Below are positions 39,317 to 49,150 of a stretch of DNA of 64,000 nt, in pieces. This DNA comes from Sulfurihydrogenibium subterraneum DSM 15120. GTDB lineage: Bacteria > Aquificota > Aquificia > Aquificales > Hydrogenothermaceae. Every line of letters begins with the position of its first letter. Position 1 is the stretch's first letter. The position numbers and the translations under genes are program-made. The notes below the pieces were generated by a model. That model was not told the DNA's origin, ran no database searches, and worked only from the letters and a program-made list of their open reading frames with translations. The stretch lies in contig NZ_JHUV01000010.1 of assembly GCF_000619805.1 (NCBI RefSeq), positions 62,001-126,000 on the forward strand. Direction: 5' to 3'.

Positions 39317-40345
39317 ATGGCTACTGTAGAAGAGAGAGTAGATAGACTTGAACATCTTGTAGAAGATTTAGCAAAAGTTTTAGAAGCAAACTTTGAAAGA
39401 GTTTACGACATACTGCTTAAAAATGAGCTTCTAACCAAAGAAAGATTTAGAGAATGGGAAAAACGTTTTGAAAGAGAACGATTAGAGTGGAACGAAAGAT
39501 TTGAAAGAGAAAGAAAACAACGGGAAGAGGAAAGAAAGAAAGACAGAGAAGAATGGCTGAAAAAACTTGAAGAGGAAAGAAAACAAAGAGAAGAAGAAAG
39601 AAGAAAAGACAGGGAAGAATGGCTGAAAAAACTGGAAGAAGAAAGAAAACAAGGAGAAGAAGAAAGAAAGAAAGACAGGGAAGAGTGGCTGAAAAAACTG
39701 GAAGAAGAAAGAAAACAAAGAGAAGAAGAGAGGAAAAAAGACTGGGAAGAATGGAACAGGAAGCTGGAAGAGGACTTTAAAAAGTGGAATGAAAAACTGG
39801 AAAAAGAGAGACAAGAATGGCTGAAAAAATTAGAAGAAGAAAAAAGAGCGTGGGAAGAAAAATTTGAAAAAGAAAAAGAGATTGCAAACAAGAGATGGGC
39901 TGAGATTAGTGATAGACTTGGAACTTTAGTAGAAGATATAGTAGCACCAAACATAAGAACTATCGCTCAGAAATATTTTAGCTGTGTTGATGTTGAGTTT
40001 GAAGGTATAAGAGTCAAAAAGCAAAATACTATAGATAAAAGTAAAAGAAGAGAGTTTGACTTTATAGTAGTCTGTGAAGAAGTTGTAGTGTTAAATGAGA
40101 CAAAATCAAAACCAAGAGCTGAAGATGTAATAAAATTTGCAGAATTTATCAGTAGTAAAAAATTTTTTGAATACTTCCCAGAGTATAAAAATAAAAAACT
40201 TATCCCAGTATTTTCTTCAATATACTTAAGTGAAGATATAGTAAACCTTTTGACAAAAAATGGTATATACGCCCTTGCTTTTAAAGGGTCTGAAATGGAT
40301 TTACTAAACTACAGTGAGGTAAAAAAAGGCTTTGAGAAAAATTAG
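39317..40345 (+). CDS. Coiled-coil protein with 22-residue tandem repeats and PD-(D/E)XK-like C-terminal domain
   Basis: A 342-residue protein of the DUF3782-like group. The N-terminal ~200 residues are an extremely charged coiled coil, including four tandem 22-residue repeats at residues 65-152 (start ERKQREEERKKDREEW). The C-terminal ~130 residues have REFDFIVVCEEVVVLNETKSK, the D...E-x-K spacing of the PD-(D/E)XK nuclease fold. Function is unknown; such proteins may be nuclease-like or structural. The start follows AAGAGG; the end overlaps nadE by 14 bp. Confidence 0.8.
   Translation: MATVEERVDRLEHLVEDLAKVLEANFERVYDILLKNELLTKERFREWEKRFERERLEWNERFERERKQREEERKKDREEWLKKLEEERKQREEERRKDREEWLKKLEEERKQGEEERKKDREEWLKKLEEERKQREEERKKDWEEWNRKLEEDFKKWNEKLEKERQEWLKKLEEEKRAWEEKFEKEKEIANKRWAEISDRLGTLVEDIVAPNIRTIAQKYFSCVDVEFEGIRVKKQNTIDKSKRREFDFIVVCEEVVVLNETKSKPRAEDVIKFAEFISSKKFFEYFPEYKNKKLIPVFSSIYLSEDIVNLLTKNGIYALAFKGSEMDLLNYSEVKKGFEKN
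39509..39772 (+). repeat. Four tandem 66-bp coding repeats
   Basis: Copies lie at 39509-39574, 39575-39640, 39641-39706 and 39707-39772, each encoding 22 residues (three coiled-coil heptads plus one). The first three are nearly identical at the DNA level; the fourth has diverged at its end. Expansion or contraction would keep the frame and lengthen or shorten the coil. Confidence 0.9.
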
Positions 40346-42056
40346 AGTAGCACTTGGACAGATAAACCCAATTGTTGGTGATTTTGACTATAACCTGCAG
40401 AAAATTTTAGACTACATAAAAAAAGCTAAAGATTTACAGGTAGATATTATAGCATTCCCAGAACTTGCTTTAACAGGATATCCACCAGAAGACCTTATTT
40501 TAAAGCCTTCCTTTATTGAGAAAAATCTACATTACATAAAAAAAATAGCAGAAAATGTTGAAGATATAATAGCTATAGTTGGCTTTATTGATAAAAAAGA
40601 AGACATATACAATGCAGCTGCAATTATACATAATAAAAATATAATCGCCACATACCACAAACAGTTTTTACCTAACTATGGAGTTTTTGACGAAAACAGA
40701 TACTTCCAAAAAGGAAATGGGTTAACAGTATTTGAGATAGAAGGTTATAAGTTTGGAGTATCTATATGTGAAGATATTTGGTATCCAGAAAATCCTATAA
40801 ATACTTATGCAGTGGAAGGTTGTGAAGTTGTTTTCAACATTAACGCATCACCTTACAGTGAGGGAAAAGTTAAGAAAAGAGAAGAGCTTTTAAAAGTTAG
40901 GTCAAGGGATAACCTTGTATCAATTGCTTACGTAAATCTTGTCGGTGGACAGGATGAGCTTGTTTTTGATGGAAACAGCTTTTTTGTAAATCCAAACGGA
41001 GAAATCCTTGCTAAAGGAAAGTCTTTTGAAGAAGACTTAATAGTTGCAGATATAGATTTAGATGAGATATTTAGATATCAGTTAAGAGATAACAGACTAA
41101 AAAATTTAAGGTCTGAATATAAAAGGTCAGAAAATGTAAAATTTATAAAACTTGATTATCAGATAAAAGAAAAAATAGTCAACATAGAACAAAAAATAAT
41201 CCTTGATACATCGGAAGTAGAAAACACGTATAACGCCCTTGTTTTAGGACTTAGGGACTATATAACAAAAAACGGATTTAAAAAAGTCGTAATAGGTCTT
41301 AGTGGAGGAGTAGACAGCTCCTTAGTTGCAACTATTGCAGTAGATGCCCTTGGTAGTGAAAACGTAAAAGGTGTGCTTATGCCTTCTCCTTATACATCAA
41401 AAGAGTCTATTGAAGATGCCCTTGAGCTTGCTAAAAATTTAAATATAGAAACTTTTACCATTCCTATAACAAACATTTTTCAGACTTACTTAAACGAATT
41501 TAAAGAGATTTTTAAAGGATTAAATCCAGATACAACAGAAGAAAACCTTCAGGCAAGAATAAGAGGAAATATCCTTATGGCTCTTTCTAACAAGTTTGGC
41601 TGGATAGTCCTTGCAACAGGAAACAAAAGTGAGATGAGTGTAGGATATTCAACACTTTACGGTGATATGGTAGGAGGCTTTGCGGTTATAAAAGACGTTT
41701 TAAAAACAAAAGTTTATCAGCTTTGTGAATATAGAAACAGCATATCAAAGGTTATTCCTGACAGAGTTTTAACAAAACCACCTTCAGCAGAGCTTAGACC
41801 TAACCAAACAGACGAAGCAGAGCTTGCACCTTACCATATCTTAGATGAGATAATAAAAATGTACGTAGAACAAGATTACTCTGTAGAAGAGATTATAAAA
41901 GCTGGATTTGACGAAAAAACAGTTAAAAAGATTGTAAAACTGATAGATGCAAACGAGTATAAAAGAAGACAGTCTCCAATAGGTATAAAAATAACAGAGA
42001 GAGCTTTTGGAAAAGATAGAAGAATGCCAATAACTAACAGATTTAGAGAAATATAA
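40332..42056 (+). CDS. nadE: Glutamine-dependent NAD synthetase
   Basis: Converts deamido-NAD to NAD with ammonia from its own glutaminase domain. The 574 residues have an N-terminal CN-hydrolase domain with the catalytic triad Glu (FPELALTGYPPED), Lys (YHKQFLPNYG) and Cys (SICEDIWYP). The synthetase domain has the P-loop SGGVDSSL and the LATGNKSEMSVGYSTLYGDMVG motif. The TTG start at 40332 overlaps the preceding gene by 14 bp, and its TAA overlaps the next ATG, so translation is coupled. Confidence 0.95.
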   Translation: MRKIRVALGQINPIVGDFDYNLQKILDYIKKAKDLQVDIIAFPELALTGYPPEDLILKPSFIEKNLHYIKKIAENVEDIIAIVGFIDKKEDIYNAAAIIHNKNIIATYHKQFLPNYGVFDENRYFQKGNGLTVFEIEGYKFGVSICEDIWYPENPINTYAVEGCEVVFNINASPYSEGKVKKREELLKVRSRDNLVSIAYVNLVGGQDELVFDGNSFFVNPNGEILAKGKSFEEDLIVADIDLDEIFRYQLRDNRLKNLRSEYKRSENVKFIKLDYQIKEKIVNIEQKIILDTSEVENTYNALVLGLRDYITKNGFKKVVIGLSGGVDSSLVATIAVDALGSENVKGVLMPSPYTSKESIEDALELAKNLNIETFTIPITNIFQTYLNEFKEIFKGLNPDTTEENLQARIRGNILMALSNKFGWIVLATGNKSEMSVGYSTLYGDMVGGFAVIKDVLKTKVYQLCEYRNSISKVIPDRVLTKPPSAELRPNQTDEAELAPYHILDEIIKMYVEQDYSVEEIIKAGFDEKTVKKIVKLIDANEYKRRQSPIGIKITERAFGKDRRMPITNRFREI

Positions 42057-43249
42057 TGGATTTACATTATCTGTTTTTATCATTAGCAGTAATAATATTT
42101 GTAGGAAGGGTTTTAGGAGATTTATTTAATAAGTTTGGTATTCCGTCAGTTTTAGGTGAGATTTTAGCAGGAATCATACTTGGAACAAGTGTTTTAGGTA
42201 TTATTCAAATAAACGATGCAATAAAAGTCTTAGCAGAGATAGGTATAATCCTTCTTTTGTTTAAAGTAGGTCTTGAAGCTGATATTCACCAACTTAAAAA
42301 AGTCGGAATTTCTGCATTTGTAGTTGCAACGGTAGGAGCTACTCTTCCAATGGTATTTGGAAGTCTGATAAGTTATTACCTTTTTAACCTTCCCCTTGCA
42401 ACATCACTGTTTATAGGAGGAACGTTAACTGCAACAAGTATAGGTATCACAGTAAAAGTCTTAACAGACCTTGGTAAGATGAATCAAAGATTTGCTCAGA
42501 TAGTTTTAGCCGCAGCTGTGTTAGACGATATTTTTGGAGTGATAGTTTTAGCAGTACTTTACGAGTTTGCAAAAAAAGGAACTGTTGATTTAGCAGGAAT
42601 TTTTACAATGGTTTTTTACATTGCCACATTCTTCATACTTGCACCTATAATAGCTAAAATTCTTGCTAAGTTAATTAATATCTTTGCCATAAAGTTAAAA
42701 AGTGAAGAGTTTATTCCAGTTGCTGTAATGTCTTTAATTTTCTTTTTTGCGTTTTTATCTCACGAAGTTGGATCACCTGAGATATTAGGGGCATTTACAG
42801 TAGGCCTTGCCCTTTCGCGAAGATTTGTAATACCTTTTGCAATGTTTTTAAAAATAGAAGAAAAAGAAAAGATGGCACAAAAAGTAGAACATTCAATAGA
42901 CCCTCTTGTAGCAATACTTACACCTATATTTTTTGTTTCAATAGGACTTAGTTTAAACTTAAAAGCAATTGACTTTACATCTTTAGAATTTTGGAAGCTC
43001 TCTACTGTTTTACTTGTGGTTGCAATACTTGGAAAGGTTTTATCAGGATTTTTTGTAAGAGGAAGTAAAAAAGAAAGACTACTTATAGGTTTTTCAATGC
43101 TTCCACGGGGAGAAGTAGGTTTAATATTTGCAGAGCTTGGAAAACAATCAAAACTGTTCGATGACCTACTTTACGCTGTTATAATATTTGTAGTAGCTTT
43201 TACAACTTTAATAGCACCTATAATACTAAAACAGATTGCTAAGGATTAA
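42056..43249 (+). CDS. Cation/proton antiporter, CPA2 family
   Basis: A 397-residue inner-membrane protein with about 12-13 membrane segments and the Na/H-exchanger domain: EILAGIILGTSVLG, LLLFKVGLEAD, VLDDIFGVIVLA with the Asp-Asp pair, and FFVSIGLSLNL. It should exchange Na+ or K+ for protons. The C-terminal TrkA-N domain of KefB/C is missing, so it resembles NapA-type members. It is translationally coupled to nadE (TAATG) and lies 3 bp from the EVE gene. Confidence 0.9.
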   Translation: MDLHYLFLSLAVIIFVGRVLGDLFNKFGIPSVLGEILAGIILGTSVLGIIQINDAIKVLAEIGIILLLFKVGLEADIHQLKKVGISAFVVATVGATLPMVFGSLISYYLFNLPLATSLFIGGTLTATSIGITVKVLTDLGKMNQRFAQIVLAAAVLDDIFGVIVLAVLYEFAKKGTVDLAGIFTMVFYIATFFILAPIIAKILAKLINIFAIKLKSEEFIPVAVMSLIFFFAFLSHEVGSPEILGAFTVGLALSRRFVIPFAMFLKIEEKEKMAQKVEHSIDPLVAILTPIFFVSIGLSLNLKAIDFTSLEFWKLSTVLLVVAILGKVLSGFFVRGSKKERLLIGFSMLPRGEVGLIFAELGKQSKLFDDLLYAVIIFVVAFTTLIAPIILKQIAKD

Positions 43250-43252
43250 AAA

Positions 43253-43645
43253 ATGGAAAACTACTATTTACTCAAAACAGAGCCTACAGAGTATTCATAT
43301 GACGATTTAGAAAGAGAAGGTAAAACAGTCTGGAACGGTGTCAAAAACCCGCTTGCCCAAAAGTTTATAAAAAGTATGAAAAAATCAGACAAGGTTTTTA
43401 TATACCATACAGGAAACGAAAAAGCTATTGTAGGACTTGGAGAAGTTATGTCAGATCCTTACTTAGATGAAAATAATCTTTATGTTGTAGATATCAAACC
43501 TTTAAAAAGATTAAAACCTTTAACTTTAAAAGAGATAAAATCTATGCCAGAATTTAAAGATTTTTACTTAGTAAAAATGCCAAGGTTAAGTGTAATGCCT
43601 GTGCCAGAGAATCTGGTAAAATTAATATTAGAAAAAACAACCTGA
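43253..43645 (+). CDS. EVE domain protein
   Basis: A 130-residue EVE (PUA-related) domain protein of the thymocyte nuclear protein 1 family. Signatures are YYLLKTEPTEYSYDDLEREGKTVWNGVKNPLAQ and the FIYHTGNEKAIVGLGEV strand. EVE/PUA folds bind modified bases in DNA or RNA; the specific ligand here is unknown. It lies between the antiporter (3 bp) and MTH1187 gene (9 bp) and appears co-transcribed. Confidence 0.92.
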   Translation: MENYYLLKTEPTEYSYDDLEREGKTVWNGVKNPLAQKFIKSMKKSDKVFIYHTGNEKAIVGLGEVMSDPYLDENNLYVVDIKPLKRLKPLTLKEIKSMPEFKDFYLVKMPRLSVMPVPENLVKLILEKTT

Positions 43646-43654
43646 GGTTAAGGT

Positions 43655-43969
43655 ATGTCATTTTTAGTTGAGTTTTCAATGTTTCCTACAGATAAAGGAG
43701 AAAGTGTAAGCCAGTATGTAAGCAGAATAATAAATATGATAGACAGCTCAGGCGTACCTTACAAACTAACACCTATGGGAACAGTTTTTGAGACAAACAC
43801 AATGGAAGAAGCTCTCAACATAATAAACCAAGCGTATAAACAACTTGAACCAGACTGCAACAGAGTTTATACAGTTATAAAGATGGACATAAGAAAAAAT
43901 ACAGAAAACAGAATAGAAGGAAAAGTAAAATCAGTAGAAGAAAAGTTAGGTAAAGAAGTGAGAAAATGA
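43655..43969 (+). CDS. MTH1187-family thiamine-binding-type protein
   Basis: A 104-residue ferredoxin-like-fold protein of the MTH1187/YkoF family (COG0011), with FSMFPTDKGESVSQYVSRI and TPMGTVFETNTMEEAL blocks. Some members bind thiamine. The window also has ThiC under a TPP riboswitch and ThiS, but not next to this gene. It overlaps the start of rad50/sbcC by 4 bp. Confidence 0.88.
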   Translation: MSFLVEFSMFPTDKGESVSQYVSRIINMIDSSGVPYKLTPMGTVFETNTMEEALNIINQAYKQLEPDCNRVYTVIKMDIRKNTENRIEGKVKSVEEKLGKEVRK

Positions 43970-46620
43970 TACTTACAAGACTTACTTTAAAAAACTTTTT
44001 AGCTCACGAAAACACACAGATAGAGTTTTCCCAATCTGGTATTACGGCTATAATAGGAGAAAATGGCTCTGGTAAAACATCTATTTTGGAAGGAATTATG
44101 TTTGCCCTTTTTGGAAGGTCATCTAAAGGAAATCAAGCAGATTTAATCAAATGGGGAAGAAGTAAAGCAGTAGTAGAACTTGAATTTATAAAAAACGGCA
44201 TTACCTACAAAATAGTTAGAGAGTTAGATAAAAAAGGTAAAAATGTATCCTCAACCTCACTACTTTACAAAGTAGAAAATGGTAGAACAATATTGGAAAG
44301 ACAAAAAAACCTAAAACAAGAGCTTCCTAAAATAACTGGTATATCAGAAAAAACATTTTTAAACTCAGTCTTAATAAGACAAGGAGAGATAGAAGGCTTT
44401 ATAAAACAAAAACCATCAGACAGAGAAAAAACAATTGAAGAAATCTTAGACCTTCACCTTTACGCTAAACTATTAGAAAAGTACGCAGATAAAAGAAAAA
44501 ATTATGAAAAACAGTTAGATATACTAAAATCAGAAAAAATAGACAAACAAGCAATAACAGACCAGATACAAGTAATAACAGACCAGATAAACCAGTTAGA
44601 GACTATCTTAAACCAACTAAACCATCAAAAACAAAATTTAGACCAAGAGTTAAAACAGATAGAAGATAAAATAATCCTATATAACCAGTTAGAAAATGAA
44701 AAAAAACTAATACAAGCAAACCTTAACAATATAAACCAAAAAATACAAGAGATAAACAAAAAACTTGTAGAAATACAGAACATAAAACAACAGCTTCCAG
44801 AATTACAGAAAAAAGTTATACAACTCCAAGACCTTGAAGAACTTTATAATAAGCTACAAAAATTAGAAAATCTTTACATTAGATTATCCCAGATAGAGAA
44901 AGATTTAGAAGAAATTCAGCAAAAGATAGACTTTAAACAAAAATTCCAGCCTATTTATCAGCAGATTATAGAAAAACAACAAAACCTTATACAACTATCC
45001 CAAGAAATTATCAAGTTGGAAAACATTAAGGGAGAGATTGGACAGATTGAGAAACTTATAACAGAAAAACAAAAAGACCTTCAAATAAAAAAACAAAAGT
45101 ACGATCAAATTGTAAAACAGTTATTACAGTATTATTCAAAATTTCAGCAACTGTTCTTAAATCCACACATGGTAAACGAGCATATAAACCAAAACAAATT
45201 CAAGATAGAATACCTTACAAATGAGCTTGATATAATTAAGCAAGAGAAAACAAGTATAGAAGCCGAAGGCAAACAGCTGAAAGAAAGATTATCAAATCTG
45301 TCCTCAATTCAAGGCGATTGTCCAACCTGTGGAAGACCCCTAGAAGAACATCAAAAACAAGAACTTATAAACGAAATAAACAAAGTATTAGAAGAAAAAA
45401 GAGTTAAACATAAACAGCTCTCCCAGAAACAAAAAGAGATAGAAGAAGAGTTAAAAAAACAAAAAGAGATAGAACAGCTCCTTAACCAGCTAAAACCCAT
45501 ATACGACAGTATTAAAGAAGTAGAAAACGAAATATCAACTTACACAGCAAAACTAAAAGCAAAACAACACCAAATAAAGGACTTAGACCAGTTAAAACTC
45601 CAAAAGGATGAGATAGAAAAGTTTATATCAGCTCACACACAAGACTTTGGATACTACCAAAAAATACTACAAGAAAACCTTAAAGAAATTAAAACAAATC
45701 TAATAGAAGAAAAAAACACAATCTTAAAAGATATAGAAAACATAGGTTTAAAAGTTGAACCAGTACAGATAAAGCAAGAAATTTCTCAAATTAGCCAACA
45801 AATTCAGCAGTTAAAACCTTACAAAGATAGATATAATCAGCTTCTGCCTAAAATAAACGAAGAAGACATTTTAAAAAATCAACTACAAGAGAGCGAGAAT
45901 ACTAAAAACCAATTAGAAAAACAGCTACAGGAAACAAAAAATAAATTACAAAATTTAGACATTAAAACCATTCAAGAGGAAAGAGAAAAGATAAAAACTC
46001 AAATAGAAGAAAAAAATAAAGAAATATCAGAAAAAAATCAGCAATTTGGACACCTGCAAGGTCAAAAAAGTATATTAGAAGACACATTAAAAAAAGCTCA
46101 AGAACAAGAAGAAAAAATAACCCAGATATCAGAAAAAGTTAAAAAGTACTACAAAGTAGAAAATGCTATTGATCAGATACAAAAACTCTTAAAAGAAAAC
46201 GCTATATACAACCTTCCCAAAATTACAGAAGAGATATTCAACAGATTTGGATTTAATCAGTTTATTAACCTTAAGTTTTCAGAAAAGTACGATATTGTTT
46301 TAACAGCAAACGCAGTCTCATCTTCTAACGTAGAAGTAAACATAGATGCTTTAAGTGGTGGACAGAGAGTGGCACTTTCAATTGCTTTAAGACTTGCCAT
46401 AGCAAAACTACTCAATGAAAAAGCAGACTTTTTAATATTAGATGAACCTACAATATTTTTAGATGATGAAAGGAAGAAAGAGCTTGTTGACCTCTTTGGA
46501 GAGCTAAAAGAAAATAACTTTATAAAACAACTTATAATAACAACCCACGACGAAGAGTTAGAAGGCTGGGCTAACGTAATATATAAAGTAAAAGACGGCT
46601 CTGTAGAGCTAATAAGCTAA
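43966..46620 (+). CDS. Rad50/SbcC-type SMC ATPase
   Basis: An 884-residue DNA-repair ATPase. Walker A (GENGSGKTS, residues 31-39) is followed by long coiled coils and a zinc hook CPTCGRPL (Cys452 and Cys455). The return coil leads to the signature LSGGQRVALSIALRL and Walker B FLILDEPTIFLDD with the D-loop and a TTHDEE switch. It should pair with Mre11/SbcD nuclease, which is not adjacent. The coil is rich in Gln and Lys. Its stop lies 1 bp from the flgL stop on the other strand. Confidence 0.93.
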   Translation: MILTRLTLKNFLAHENTQIEFSQSGITAIIGENGSGKTSILEGIMFALFGRSSKGNQADLIKWGRSKAVVELEFIKNGITYKIVRELDKKGKNVSSTSLLYKVENGRTILERQKNLKQELPKITGISEKTFLNSVLIRQGEIEGFIKQKPSDREKTIEEILDLHLYAKLLEKYADKRKNYEKQLDILKSEKIDKQAITDQIQVITDQINQLETILNQLNHQKQNLDQELKQIEDKIILYNQLENEKKLIQANLNNINQKIQEINKKLVEIQNIKQQLPELQKKVIQLQDLEELYNKLQKLENLYIRLSQIEKDLEEIQQKIDFKQKFQPIYQQIIEKQQNLIQLSQEIIKLENIKGEIGQIEKLITEKQKDLQIKKQKYDQIVKQLLQYYSKFQQLFLNPHMVNEHINQNKFKIEYLTNELDIIKQEKTSIEAEGKQLKERLSNLSSIQGDCPTCGRPLEEHQKQELINEINKVLEEKRVKHKQLSQKQKEIEEELKKQKEIEQLLNQLKPIYDSIKEVENEISTYTAKLKAKQHQIKDLDQLKLQKDEIEKFISAHTQDFGYYQKILQENLKEIKTNLIEEKNTILKDIENIGLKVEPVQIKQEISQISQQIQQLKPYKDRYNQLLPKINEEDILKNQLQESENTKNQLEKQLQETKNKLQNLDIKTIQEEREKIKTQIEEKNKEISEKNQQFGHLQGQKSILEDTLKKAQEQEEKITQISEKVKKYYKVENAIDQIQKLLKENAIYNLPKITEEIFNRFGFNQFINLKFSEKYDIVLTANAVSSSNVEVNIDALSGGQRVALSIALRLAIAKLLNEKADFLILDEPTIFLDDERKKELVDLFGELKENNFIKQLIITTHDEELEGWANVIYKVKDGSVELIS

Positions 46621-46621
46621 A

Positions 46622-47563
46622 TTACTTAAAAAAGTCCAATAAAGATAGTTGTCTGTTTTGGTTGAATACAGATATAAGTGCTTGGTATGCAACCTGTGCC
46701 TTTTGTAAGTTAGTAATAGCCTCTGCTGATTCTGTATCTTCAAGTTTTGAGATAAGGTCGTTGTTAAACACTTTATTTTGGTCATTTATTGTTTTTAAAT
46801 CTTGTATAGTTTTTATTTGAGTTCCTATTACAGACCTATACTGCATAACTGTATTTAAGCCAATATCAAAAGCCTCTAAAAGTTTTACATTTTGACCATT
46901 TACACTAATGGTAGCAGTGTTTAAATCTCCAAGACTTCCAACCCCGCTTATAGCGTTGTCTATTATATTGACTATCTTGTCTATGGTTTCTGTTAATATC
47001 ATTTTGTTAGTATCGTTGTTTACTCCTAAGTAAACCTTTCCGTTAAATGTAGTGTTGAGCTCTACACCTGGAGCTACAGGTACTTTTGTTTCTGTAGTTT
47101 CACCTTGGTAAGTTCCATCTGGTGCAAATGGGTCAGTTTGAGTTTTAACACCTCCAAATATAGCTGTGTCTCCTATTTTAAAGTTTGCCTGTTTTATAAT
47201 GTAATCTTTCATATTTACAAAGTAATCTCTTAACACTTTTGCGTCTTCTTTATCTAATACACCTGTGTTTAGCAGTCTTACAATCTCTACTCTTAACTCT
47301 TGTCCTGCTTCTACTATGGAGTTAAGCTGTGTTTCTGCAGAATCTAATACATTAAGGACAAAATCCATATTTCTGCCGTATCTTTCTATATCCTGATTTA
47401 TAGTTTTTAAACGAAGTGCGCTAACAGTTGCTACAGTGTCATCGGAAGGAGAAAGTAGTTTTTTACCTGTAGATATTTGTTTACTATACTTTTCTATCTC
47501 ATTTTGTCTTATTTGGTCGTTTTTTATGTAGTTGTCATATTTTAATAAATCAGTAATTCTCAT
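46622..47563 (-). CDS. flgL: Flagellar hook-filament junction protein FlgL
   Basis: A 313-residue hook-associated protein 3, secreted by the flagellar type III system to join hook and filament. It has the flagellin-like N-terminal helix (RITDLLKYDNYIKNDQIRQNE...KQISTGKKLLSPSDD) and a matching C-terminal helix (QVAYQALISVFNQNRQLSLLDF). The central domain is short. It lies 64 bp downstream of flgK on the same strand, the usual pair. Confidence 0.9.
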   Translation of the reverse strand: MRITDLLKYDNYIKNDQIRQNEIEKYSKQISTGKKLLSPSDDTVATVSALRLKTINQDIERYGRNMDFVLNVLDSAETQLNSIVEAGQELRVEIVRLLNTGVLDKEDAKVLRDYFVNMKDYIIKQANFKIGDTAIFGGVKTQTDPFAPDGTYQGETTETKVPVAPGVELNTTFNGKVYLGVNNDTNKMILTETIDKIVNIIDNAISGVGSLGDLNTATISVNGQNVKLLEAFDIGLNTVMQYRSVIGTQIKTIQDLKTINDQNKVFNNDLISKLEDTESAEAITNLQKAQVAYQALISVFNQNRQLSLLDFFK

Positions 47564-47627
47564 ATCATACCTCTTTTAAAAGGTTTATTCTTTATTTTAT
47601 TATCGTGTAAATTTTAAAAATTTTTAA

Positions 47628-49079
47628 CTATTTTACAAGGTTTAATACAGTTTGCATAAGCTCATCTGTAACTGTTATTACTCTTGCAGAAGCCTGATAA
47701 GACCTTTGGAGTTTTGTTAAGTTAATAAGCTCTTCATCCATGTTTACGCCAGTTATACTTTTCATCTTTTCTGTAATTGCATCGTATAGATACTTGTTAT
47801 TTTGTTGCTGTTGTTTTACATAGGAAGATGTTGAAGATAAGTCTGCAACCAACTTCGTGTTGTAAAACTCTGCCAATGTATGGTCTCTTATATAGGTATA
47901 ATTGTTAGAATCGTTAAGAGAAGACTGTAAAGCAGATTCTTCCGCAGGTGTTAAAACTGGCTGAGATGGGTTTGTATACAATACTCTTATGTTATTTTTT
48001 AAACCCAACAGGTCTTTACCGTTTGTGTTATCTGAGTTGAGATATGTATTATCTTGTGCAAGTGCTATCTGTTTTGGGTCTGTAATGTTTAAGTATATGT
48101 TTGAAGCATCTATTTTAGTGGAAGATTTTGATGGGTCTATTGTAAAAAAGTCTAAACCTGTACTTCCATCAAGTCCATAGCCTTTTCTGTGGACTTTGTT
48201 AAAAACTGTTGCAAAAACTGTTGTAAAGTCATTGAGTTTATTTAATTGGTCGTTTATTGACCTAATTCCTTTTAGATTTCCTCCTAATTGACCGTTTTGA
48301 ATCTCGTTTGTTATATCAGCTACACCATTCCATTTTACTATTGGATTACCATTTGTATCTGTTTCAAAAGATAAAGGTGTGTTTTGTATGCCTACTACAA
48401 GTCCGTATCCTTTTGCTGTAAATACGTTTACAGTGTTATCTTCGTTAAACACAACTTTAGTATCTATTAAATCACTTAGCTGTTTTATAAGTTTGTCCCT
48501 TTCGTTTAAATACTCGTTATTTGCTTCAATATCTAACGTTTTTGTTTTTATTGTCTGGTTTAGTTTTGCAAGTTGGTCTGTTATTTGATTTATCTGTGTT
48601 ATCTGGTCTCTTACTTTTAAAGTAATATCTTGTTTTTGATTGTCTAAGCTATCGTTTATACTTCTTATTTTTCCTATTAAAGTCTGTGCGTTTGCCAAAA
48701 ACTGAGACCTTGCTGCTATATCGTCAGGTTTTATAAGCATGTCGTTTATTGAATTGAAAAAGTTATTTAAATCTGTTGAAAAACCACTTTCTAAAGCATC
48801 GTTAAACAGATTTTCTACTGTAGATAAAATTTCAGAGTAAGAGTTATTAGAGTTTAGTTGTTGGTTTAGCTCAATAGACCTATTAAAAAGAGACTGGTCA
48901 AAAACTCGGATTATCTTATTCATAAAAACGCCACTTCTTGGAAGGTCTTGGAAAACAGGAATCTCTCTGTTATAACCTTCTGTTGTAACGTTAGATATAT
49001 TTTTATTTGTTGAGTTTATACCTCTTTGAAATGTTAGTAAGCTCTGTCCTGCTGTTGATAAAATTCCGAGTAAAGACAT
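47628..49079 (-). CDS. flgK: Flagellar hook-associated protein FlgK
   Basis: Hook-filament junction protein 1 of about 483 residues. The N-terminus is MSLLGILSTAGQSLLTFQRGINSTNKNISNVTTEGYNRE, the classic FlgK start, and the C-terminus ends in the LTKLQRSYQASARVITVTDELMQTVLNL helix. I set the start at 49079, because GGAGG is just upstream and the family starts there. An in-frame extension to 49187 adds 36 unrelated residues without support. It heads a flgK-flgL unit; other flagellar genes are outside the window. Confidence 0.94.
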   Translation of the reverse strand: MSLLGILSTAGQSLLTFQRGINSTNKNISNVTTEGYNREIPVFQDLPRSGVFMNKIIRVFDQSLFNRSIELNQQLNSNNSYSEILSTVENLFNDALESGFSTDLNNFFNSINDMLIKPDDIAARSQFLANAQTLIGKIRSINDSLDNQKQDITLKVRDQITQINQITDQLAKLNQTIKTKTLDIEANNEYLNERDKLIKQLSDLIDTKVVFNEDNTVNVFTAKGYGLVVGIQNTPLSFETDTNGNPIVKWNGVADITNEIQNGQLGGNLKGIRSINDQLNKLNDFTTVFATVFNKVHRKGYGLDGSTGLDFFTIDPSKSSTKIDASNIYLNITDPKQIALAQDNTYLNSDNTNGKDLLGLKNNIRVLYTNPSQPVLTPAEESALQSSLNDSNNYTYIRDHTLAEFYNTKLVADLSSTSSYVKQQQQNNKYLYDAITEKMKSITGVNMDEELINLTKLQRSYQASARVITVTDELMQTVLNLVK

Positions 49080-49150
49080 AATCTTGCCTCCTGATAGTCT
49101 TATAATATTATTATCGCATTTTTTTGAAATATTTTTAAAAGGATTGAAAA

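Noticed and set aside
39403-39954. Long antisense frames of Ser/Phe-rich sequence opposite the coiled-coil gene.
   Set aside because: They are mirror images of the Glu/Lys-rich repeats (GAA/AAA read as TTC/TTT). No start site or family.
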